5,056 bases of DNA, taken from Candidatus Neomicrothrix sp. UBA825. Its GTDB lineage: Bacteria; Actinomycetota; Acidimicrobiia; Acidimicrobiales; UBA8592. How positions within the stretch are numbered: the first letter of the stretch is position 1; every line of letters begins with the position of its first letter. A program made the position numbers and the translations under genes. Shown here one piece after another: positions 1 through 5,056 of this stretch. Below the pieces are notes generated by a model. It saw nothing but the letters and a program-made list of their open reading frames with translations. It was not told the origin of the DNA and ran no database searches. The stretch covers positions 988 through 6,043 of the forward strand of contig DBHP01000017.1 of the NCBI GenBank assembly GCA_002295705.1. Direction: 5' to 3'.

Positions 1-1158
1 GACATTAGTCATGCGGACCACTGGGGAGACGCCCTAGGGAATGTTGATGTCAATGGTGACGGAAAAACTGATTTGCTAGTTGCCTCCAGCGCTAAATCAA
101 TAGGCACACAATTTGATTCAGGAACAATAACACTTTTGTGGGGAACGAAGAACGGTATAGTTCCTGAAAACTCGAATTACTTAGATCAGAATACTTCTGG
201 AATCCCTGACGATAATAAAAGTATGGATTATTGGGGGCGTTTAGGAACTTCAAGCGAACTCACCCTTGAACGCCCATCTCTGGGGCTAATCACGCTGTCC
301 GGTGTCAATGTTGTTGTCATGGTTGAGCTTCCTCAAGCAGCTAATAGTTCCGTAGCTCAATATATTGTTCGGACCCCATGTGGAAGATCCCAAAGAGCAG
401 TTGGTGGGGAACTAATAAAAGATATTCAGATAGTTATTGATCCAGGACACGGCGGCATTGATGGAGGTGCCGGCTACTTCGGACTTCGAGAGCACTCTGT
501 TAATCTTTCAGTTTCTGAAGCACTCAAAAGTGAACTCACCTCAAGGGGTATAAATAGTTTTTTAGTTCGATCAAGCAATTACCATATTCCGCTCGCATCA
601 CGAGGGCTATATGCTGATCACCTTCAAGCTGACGCAATGATATCTATCCATCACAATGCGCCTACCATTGCTCCATCTAGGCATCCAGGTACTGAGGCAT
701 TTGTCCAGAGCAATTCAAATAATTCTTCAAGACTTGGCACACTTGTTTATGAATCCGTGTATGAAGCTCTTGATAAATTTTCATGGATTTCTTGGACAAG
801 CCAATATGATGCTGGCGTGATAAGGGTCCTAAATAAACGGGGAACAGACACATACGGCATGCTCTCTAGACCCAGAACGCCGACAACTCTTGTAGAGCTC
901 GCATATTTGGCTAATAGGGCCGAAGCAAATCTAATAAAGTCACCTGATTATCTGCCAGCTGTATCAGTTGCGATGGCTGATGCTCTAGAAGAGTATTTAA
1001 CAAAGCCAAGTGAGCAAAGCTACTCATCTTCTGTGCGTAATTTTACTGCAGCTGATGCTCCTGGGTTTAGCGTATGTAGAGACCCAGACCTAGGGAGTCC
1101 TCTATTCTTTGATTTTGAAGAGGATGCCTTGAAGGAAGCTTTTCTTGCAAACGAATAA
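1..1158 (+). CDS. FG-GAP repeat / N-acetylmuramoyl-L-alanine amidase (Amidase_3), 5'-truncated
   Basis: The frame is open from base 1, so the gene starts upstream; a TTG at 73 lies inside a domain and is not a credible start. Window residues 7-24 are an FG-GAP/integrin-type repeat with a calcium loop of the form D-x-N-x-D-G-x-x-D (DVNGDGKTD, 16-24). A second, degenerate repeat begins near residue 76 (DYWG). Residues about 143-335 are an Amidase_3 domain. Likely zinc ligands are His150 (DPGHGG), Glu164 (LREHSVN) and His217 (SIHHN); Glu299 in LVELAYLAN is the expected catalytic glutamate. Enzymes of this family cut the bond between N-acetylmuramic acid and L-alanine in peptidoglycan, outside the membrane. 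The signal peptide would be in the missing N-terminus. A 50-residue tail with Cys359 follows the domain. The amidase assignment is firm; the role of the propeller (protein or wall binding) is inferred. Confidence 0.92.
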   Translation, partial: DISHADHWGDALGNVDVNGDGKTDLLVASSAKSIGTQFDSGTITLLWGTKNGIVPENSNYLDQNTSGIPDDNKSMDYWGRLGTSSELTLERPSLGLITLSGVNVVVMVELPQAANSSVAQYIVRTPCGRSQRAVGGELIKDIQIVIDPGHGGIDGGAGYFGLREHSVNLSVSEALKSELTSRGINSFLVRSSNYHIPLASRGLYADHLQADAMISIHHNAPTIAPSRHPGTEAFVQSNSNNSSRLGTLVYESVYEALDKFSWISWTSQYDAGVIRVLNKRGTDTYGMLSRPRTPTTLVELAYLANRAEANLIKSPDYLPAVSVAMADALEEYLTKPSEQSYSSSVRNFTAADAPGFSVCRDPDLGSPLFFDFEEDALKEAFLANE

Positions 1159-1209
1159 AATTACGTAGTGTAGGATGAAGATATCTTACTCAGAAACCTA
1201 GAACGTAAA

Positions 1210-1215
1210 TAGGAT
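1210..1215 (+). promoter_or_regulatory. Possible -10 element upstream of the crotonase gene
   Basis: TAGGAT fits the actinobacterial TANNNT -10 pattern and lies in the 103-base gap after the amidase stop. It would place a transcript start near 1222, about 40 bases before the ATG at 1262. No good -35 box is visible at the usual distance (TTACTC at 1186-1191 is a poor match), and AT-rich gaps produce such hexamers by chance. A competing candidate is TATAAG at 1225-1230. The call is weak. Confidence 0.2.
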
Positions 1216-1261
1216 AAATTGAGTTATAAGAAGTCTTTACCTGCGAAACTTTGGTGTAAAT

Positions 1262-2041
1262 ATGGGAAATCAAACTGTACTCTATGAAAAATCAGGGAAT
1301 ATTGTAACAATCACTTACAATCGGCCGGATAAGCAGAATGCAATCAACGGTCAAATGCGTAAAGAACTTAATGACGCATGGGATAAATTCAGCGAAGATG
1401 AGACTGCATGGGTGGCGATCCTTACTGGCAGCGGCACTACTTTCTGTGGCGGAGCTGACCTACGTGACCCATCAGGGAGCACGGGTGACTTTAAAGGAAC
1501 TTTCTGGGAAAAGCCTACGATCAATAGTTTTGAAAGTGGGAAAGAAATTTACAAACCGGTCATTGCTGCAGTTAATGGGCCGTGTGTAGGGTACGGATTA
1601 ACTGCTGTAACATTTTGCGACTTTGTTATCGCAAGTGATGAAGCCACATTTAGTTACCCTGAAGTCACTATAGGGATACCTACTATTGTCGGAGCAATAC
1701 GCTTACCTAAAAAATTAAATTGGTCAGATGCAATGGAATTTCTGCTTCTTGGAGAACCGATCTCGGCAGGAAGAGCTCATGAAATGGGTTTTGCTTGGAA
1801 AGTCTGCTCCGCTGATGAATTGATGAAAGAGGCGAACAAGCTAGCTACACAGCTATGTCGCTCCGCACCACTTGCCGTTAGGGCGACAAAAGAAGTAGCA
1901 ACCAGAACTCAAAACATGGGTTGGATTGAAGCGGTAAGATTTGGAGAAACGATGAGGATTGTAGCAAATCAAACAGAGGACGCAACCGAAGGTAGAGCTG
2001 CATTTAAGGAGAAACGAAAGCCAAAATGGAGAGGAAATTAA
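1262..2041 (+). CDS. Enoyl-CoA hydratase/isomerase family protein (crotonase fold)
   Basis: This 259-residue protein has the usual length for a single-domain crotonase, whose members hydrate, isomerise or otherwise transform acyl-CoA thioesters through an enolate held in an oxyanion hole. The N-terminal strand motif (TYNRPDKQNAIN, 18-29), the first oxyanion-hole segment FCGGADL (61-67) and the second segment KPVIAAVNGPCVGYGL (98-113) are all present. Glu134 in SYPEVTIG matches the catalytic Glu164 of rat crotonase. The position matching rat Glu144 is Thr114, so classical syn-hydration of 2-enoyl-CoA is doubtful; isomerase or another crotonase activity is possible. The C-terminus (TEDATEGRAAFKEKRKP, 238-254) is typical of trimeric or hexameric members and argues the protein is full length. 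The ATG at 1262 is the only sensible start, because an in-frame TGA lies at 1220-1222. No Shine-Dalgarno is seen. Family confidence is high; the substrate is unknown. Confidence 0.93.
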   Translation: MGNQTVLYEKSGNIVTITYNRPDKQNAINGQMRKELNDAWDKFSEDETAWVAILTGSGTTFCGGADLRDPSGSTGDFKGTFWEKPTINSFESGKEIYKPVIAAVNGPCVGYGLTAVTFCDFVIASDEATFSYPEVTIGIPTIVGAIRLPKKLNWSDAMEFLLLGEPISAGRAHEMGFAWKVCSADELMKEANKLATQLCRSAPLAVRATKEVATRTQNMGWIEAVRFGETMRIVANQTEDATEGRAAFKEKRKPKWRGN

Positions 2042-2114
2042 AGAATCCAAGAAGGCTAAGAAGAATTACCGAACATGATGGTATCCAAATACGAAACAAA
2101 TTAATGGTCGTCGG

Positions 2115-3014
2115 ATGAGTAATAAGCACTTAAATACCGAAAATCAATCTCAACAATCTGTGTTTAAATGCGGAGCAGCAACTCATGTGGGAAATGTAAG
2201 AACTTCGAATCAGGACAAATATGGGATTACCTCAAATCTAATAACTGTTGCTGACGGGATGGGGGGACATAATGGTGGCGAAGTAGCTGCTGAAATAGCA
2301 ATAACTACCCTTACTGCCTCTAGTAGGGTTCAATCAATTAATGAGTTTGCTTACCTAGTTCAAAAAGCAAATCATCTCATACAGACTAGAGCTCAGGAGA
2401 ATATAAATCTTGATGGCATGGGGACCACTCTATGTGCGCTGTCAGAAATAAATATTCAGGAGACATCAAAGCGAATTGGTGCGGTCAATGTAGGAGACTC
2501 AAGAATATATCTCTTCACAAACGATGTACTTCATCAAATTTCTATTGATCATAGTCTGGTTCAAGAACTTGTTGATAGTGGAAAAATAAGTGAAATTGAA
2601 GCGAAGTCTCATCCACACCGTAATGTGATAACACGTTCATTAGGTCATAAACCAATAGTTGAAGTTGACGCTTGGGAAATTGACATAATAATTGGAGATC
2701 GCTATCTGTTATGTTCTGACGGTCTCACAAATGAGATTTCAGATACAGAGATAGCAGAAATACTCTCAACCAAATCTGACCCTCAGCAAGCTGCAGATCA
2801 ACTAATTCAATCAGCTCTCGAAAATGAAGGCCTAGATAACGTGACAGCAATAGTTGTAGATGTCATTTCAGGCAAGGAAAAGAGAAACTCTTCAAATATC
2901 CAATTTGATGTTCAGACCTTTTCACCCGAAGAAGACAAGCAATCTAGTGAAGGGAAACCCTCGAATGCCTTCAAAAGTCTCTTTGAGAAACTAACTCAAA
3001 GTAGAACAACCTAA
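2115..3014 (+). CDS. PP2C-family Ser/Thr protein phosphatase (PstP/PrpC/Stp type)
   Basis: This 299-residue protein is a metal-dependent (Mn/Mg) phosphatase that removes phosphate from Ser and Thr. The PP2C motifs occur in order: Arg29 and NQD (32-34); DGMGGHNGGE (47-56) with metal-binding Asp47; GMGTTL (101-106); NVGDSR (125-130); the flap region DHSLVQELVDSGKIS (145-159); CSDGLT (200-205) with metal-binding Asp202; and GLDNVTAIVV (239-248) with Asp241. The catalytic domain spans about 17-250. A hydrophilic Ser/Glu/Lys-rich tail of about 48 residues follows. There is no transmembrane segment, unlike mycobacterial PstP, so the enzyme should be cytosolic. The gene lies 69 bases before a PASTA kinase, its expected partner; the kinase itself, its targets, or both are likely substrates. 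The ATG at 2115 is chosen because an in-frame TGA at 2076-2078 leaves no other ATG, GTG or TTG upstream. A clear Shine-Dalgarno is absent. Confidence 0.95.
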   Translation: MSNKHLNTENQSQQSVFKCGAATHVGNVRTSNQDKYGITSNLITVADGMGGHNGGEVAAEIAITTLTASSRVQSINEFAYLVQKANHLIQTRAQENINLDGMGTTLCALSEINIQETSKRIGAVNVGDSRIYLFTNDVLHQISIDHSLVQELVDSGKISEIEAKSHPHRNVITRSLGHKPIVEVDAWEIDIIIGDRYLLCSDGLTNEISDTEIAEILSTKSDPQQAADQLIQSALENEGLDNVTAIVVDVISGKEKRNSSNIQFDVQTFSPEEDKQSSEGKPSNAFKSLFEKLTQSRTT

Positions 3015-3048
3015 GTCTTGACCTTCAGCTAAACAAGTTGGGTGAACG

Positions 3049-3054
3049 TACTAT
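3049..3054 (+). promoter_or_regulatory. Possible -10 element upstream of the PASTA kinase gene
   Basis: TACTAT is a good -10 match in the 69-base gap between the phosphatase stop and the kinase ATG, and would give a leader of roughly 20-25 bases. A TTGACC at 3018-3023 looks like a -35 box, but the spacer would be 25 bases, which is too long for a normal pair. A second TANNNT (TAAACT, 3070-3075) sits 8 bases before the ATG and would give a nearly leaderless transcript. Both are weak sequence matches only. Confidence 0.2.
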
Positions 3055-3083
3055 GCAATCAAACGCTATTAAACTCTTGGTTT

Positions 3084-5056
3084 ATGTCTGATAAGGGCTC
3101 AATAATCTTCGGAGGAAGATACGAACTTAAAAAGCGACTTGCTCGCGGTGGAATGGCTGAAGTTTTTCTCGGGGAAGACCAATTGCTCGGACGCCCTGTT
3201 GCTGTCAAAGTTCTCTTCCCTGAATTTGCCAGTGATCCAAATTTTGTTGAGCGCTTCAGAAGAGAAGCGCAGGCAGCTGCAAATCTCAGTCACCCTAATA
3301 TCGTTGGAGTTTTTGATTGGGGAAAGGAAAGAAATACTTACTACATAGTGATGGAATATGTAGAGGGTCGAACTCTATCTCAAATAATTCGTAAAGAAGG
3401 CCCATTACCAGCTGCGCGCGTAGCTGAGATAGCAGATGGTATCGCTTCTGCTCTTGGCTTCGCCCATAAAGGAAATGTAGTTCATAGAGATATGAAATCA
3501 GGTAATGTCATCATCTCTGACACTGGTCAAATAAAAGTTGCTGATTTTGGCATTGCGACAGCAATATCATCAGATTCGGATGCAGATCTCACCCAAACAG
3601 GGGCTGTCATGGGGACAGCGAATTATTTCTCTCCGGAACAAGCTCAAGGGTTAAATGTAGATGGGAGAAGTGATCTCTACTCACTAGGAGTAGTGATGTA
3701 TGAAATGTTGACCGGAACTCTACCTTTCACCGGTGAAACATCAATTTCAATAGCGTACAAACATGTTAAAGAACAGCCGGAACCTATTTCTGCAAAGCGA
3801 CCAGGAGTTCCGCAAGCCTTGCAAGCAATAACTGCGAAACTTCTCAATAAAGAACCCGAACAGCGTTACTCTTCAGCGGCTGAGTTACAAATAGACCTTC
3901 AACAGTTTCTTTCTGGTCGGTATTCGTTGGATAACTCCAAACTAGAACAAGATGTCATTGATCATGAAACTAGTCAAATGACTCCACCAGTTCCAGCAGA
4001 TGTTGACGATCTAGACGAGTCCGGTCCTCCATATCCTCCTGAATATTATGAACCATATGACCGGCAGGATAGAAGGATCTGGTTGTGGGGGATATTAACA
4101 TTGGGTCTTTTAGCCGCTTTAGTTGCGTTGGTAATAGTGCTCGTTGATTTTGTCCAGAACACTACGAGTTCGGATACGGATAATATAGCTATAGAACAGA
4201 TTGAACCGGTCTCTCCGACAGGAATTATTGTCCCACTCGTGATTGATCTTGATAGTAGTCAAGCGGTTGCCTTATTACAGTCACGCGGACTTCAAGTAGG
4301 GCGTATAACTACTGAGGTTAGAGATGATGTGCCTTCTGATAGAGTCCTCAGCCAATTTCCGTTACAAGGCACTGAGTTGGAAGAGGGAGAGACGGTTGCA
4401 CTTGTCATAAGCGTCGGTCCCGAATCAATACAAGTTCCAATTGTGGTGGGCCTCACTCAAGAAGAAGCATTTAATAGGCTACAGAACCAAGGTTTCGTGA
4501 ACATTGAAGTGCGGAGAATCAAAACTAATGAGTATGATTCGGGTGTAGTAGCAGAGCAGGAACCTGAAGCAAGTTCGTTCTTAGAACCGACCACGCTGAT
4601 AGGTCTACAAGTCGCCGATGGACGGATTAGTGATCTAATACCGAATCTTACAGGTCAGCCTTTGTCCATTGCCTTGGAAGAACTTGAGGAATTAGGTTGG
4701 TCGGTATTAACTGAGGAGATTAATAGTGATTCCGTGGCAGATGGAAGAGTTGTTAGCACAGTTCCGGAATCTGGAACTGACCATAACTTGGATGAGTCAG
4801 TAATCATACAAATCTCTATTGGGCCATCATCAGTTGAGGTCCCTTCAGTTATTGGTGAAGGACCTGCAATGGCTGCGAGTATTTTGGCAGGGAATGGATT
4901 CATGGTTGCCCCTACTGAAGATTGCCCTGTTGATCCTACCGATCCCAACATAGGCAATGTTGTTTCTCAAACTCCAGCTGCAGGTGAGTCTGTAGACCCT
5001 GGAGCAACAATTACCATCTGCATAGGAGTTGCATCGGATCCAATACCTGATCCTGA
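3084..5056 (+). CDS. pknB: PASTA-domain transmembrane Ser/Thr protein kinase, PknB type, 3'-truncated
   Basis: No stop occurs before the window end, leaving 657 complete codons. The kinase domain (about 13-275) has the Gly-rich loop LARGGMAEV (19-27), Lys42 (AVK) with its partner Glu61, HRDMKSGN (134-141) with catalytic Asp136, DFG (154-156), an activation loop with Thr170 and Thr172 at the positions autophosphorylated in mycobacterial PknB, and SPE (183-185). An acidic Pro/Tyr-rich juxtamembrane stretch (about 299-330) precedes one membrane helix (about 332-354). Four PASTA repeats follow outside the membrane, near 382-446, 449-513, 517-581 and 584-649. PASTA domains bind muropeptides or lipid II and link wall status to phosphorylation. 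Repeats 1 and 4 keep the V-x-S-Q-x-P-x-x-G core; 2 and 3 diverge. A Pro/Asp-rich tail is starting at the edge. ATG 3084 leaves only 12 residues before the kinase fold; GTG 3042 would add 14 unlikely residues. The neighbouring PP2C phosphatase supports the assignment. Confidence 0.96.
   Translation, partial: MSDKGSIIFGGRYELKKRLARGGMAEVFLGEDQLLGRPVAVKVLFPEFASDPNFVERFRREAQAAANLSHPNIVGVFDWGKERNTYYIVMEYVEGRTLSQIIRKEGPLPAARVAEIADGIASALGFAHKGNVVHRDMKSGNVIISDTGQIKVADFGIATAISSDSDADLTQTGAVMGTANYFSPEQAQGLNVDGRSDLYSLGVVMYEMLTGTLPFTGETSISIAYKHVKEQPEPISAKRPGVPQALQAITAKLLNKEPEQRYSSAAELQIDLQQFLSGRYSLDNSKLEQDVIDHETSQMTPPVPADVDDLDESGPPYPPEYYEPYDRQDRRIWLWGILTLGLLAALVALVIVLVDFVQNTTSSDTDNIAIEQIEPVSPTGIIVPLVIDLDSSQAVALLQSRGLQVGRITTEVRDDVPSDRVLSQFPLQGTELEEGETVALVISVGPESIQVPIVVGLTQEEAFNRLQNQGFVNIEVRRIKTNEYDSGVVAEQEPEASSFLEPTTLIGLQVADGRISDLIPNLTGQPLSIALEELEELGWSVLTEEINSDSVADGRVVSTVPESGTDHNLDESVIIQISIGPSSVEVPSVIGEGPAMAASILAGNGFMVAPTEDCPVDPTDPNIGNVVSQTPAAGESVDPGATITICIGVASDPIPDP

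Noticed and set aside
1178..1187. Perfect 10-base palindrome AAGATATCTT after the amidase stop, considered as an operator or terminator
   Set aside because: It is short and AT-rich with no loop, no following T-run and no second copy, so it is expected by chance.
1338..1589. Open reading frame of 83 codons inside the crotonase gene, + strand, another frame
   Set aside because: It lies wholly within a well-supported crotonase gene, and its translation shows no recognisable domain.
1853..2050. Open reading frame of 65 codons on the - strand over the crotonase 3' end
   Set aside because: It is antisense to conserved crotonase sequence, Cys/Ser/Phe-rich with no motif, and has no separate gene context.
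2075..2118. Two tiny overlapping frames (9 codons from 2075, then 4 codons from 2104) ending in an ATGA junction with the phosphatase start; considered as a leader peptide
   Set aside because: They are too short to separate from chance, with no ribosome binding site, no run of regulatory codons and no attenuator hairpin.
3042..3083. Alternative GTG start for the kinase, adding 14 residues
   Set aside because: The added residues resemble no kinase N-terminus, and relatives of this family usually start within about 10-15 residues of the kinase fold, matching ATG 3084.
3008..3083. Possible terminator between the phosphatase and kinase genes
   Set aside because: Only four-base complementary segments (CAAC/GTTG) are visible, with no stable stem and no U-tract.
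3099..3348. Short open frames on both strands over the kinase N-lobe (3099-3293 -, 3139-3348 +)
   Set aside because: Both overlap the Gly-rich loop, Lys42 and Glu61 coding region of the kinase, which is clearly the real gene here.
4655..4957. 100-codon open frame on the - strand opposite PASTA repeats 3 and 4
   Set aside because: It is low-complexity Ser/Thr/Pro-rich, as expected from the complement of a Glu/Val/Gly-rich repeat, and it is antisense to a confirmed coding region.

Overview
The window holds four protein-coding genes, all on the + strand. The first is cut by the left edge and the last by the right edge. The base composition is moderately AT-rich (roughly 40% GC by eye). The kinase and amidase sequences resemble the Acidimicrobiia branch of Actinobacteriota, and the AT-rich composition would suit a marine or freshwater streamlined relative. 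That placement is inference from recalled family resemblance, not a database search. I see no RNA genes, mobile elements, CRISPR arrays or long DNA repeats, and no gene-free stretch longer than about 105 bases.

Layout: (1) 1-1158 is the C-terminal 385 residues of a probably exported zinc-dependent N-acetylmuramoyl-L-alanine amidase (Amidase_3), preceded by part of an FG-GAP/integrin-type propeller with a calcium-binding loop. (2) 1262-2041 is a complete crotonase-fold enoyl-CoA hydratase/isomerase family protein that lacks one of the two classical catalytic glutamates. (3) 2115-3014 is a complete soluble PP2C-type Ser/Thr protein phosphatase. (4) 3084-5056 is a PknB-type transmembrane Ser/Thr kinase with four extracytoplasmic PASTA repeats; it is still open at the window end.

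The phosphatase and kinase form the classical actinobacterial/Gram-positive pair: the PASTA kinase senses peptidoglycan fragments or lipid II and phosphorylates targets, and the PP2C enzyme reverses this. A peptidoglycan amidase two genes upstream fits a cell-wall theme. The crotonase between them has no obvious link and may only be a neighbour. The gaps between genes are 103, 73 and 69 bases, and none of the three visible start codons has a convincing Shine-Dalgarno sequence. Initiation may therefore be leaderless or SD-independent, and the genes may not form one tight operon.

Nothing here amounts to an undescribed system. The points most worth a second look are the propeller-amidase fusion with a decayed second repeat, the missing crotonase glutamate, the paired cysteines in the two exported regions, and the phosphatase/kinase pair lying without its usual FHA, rodA and pbpA neighbours on the upstream side.
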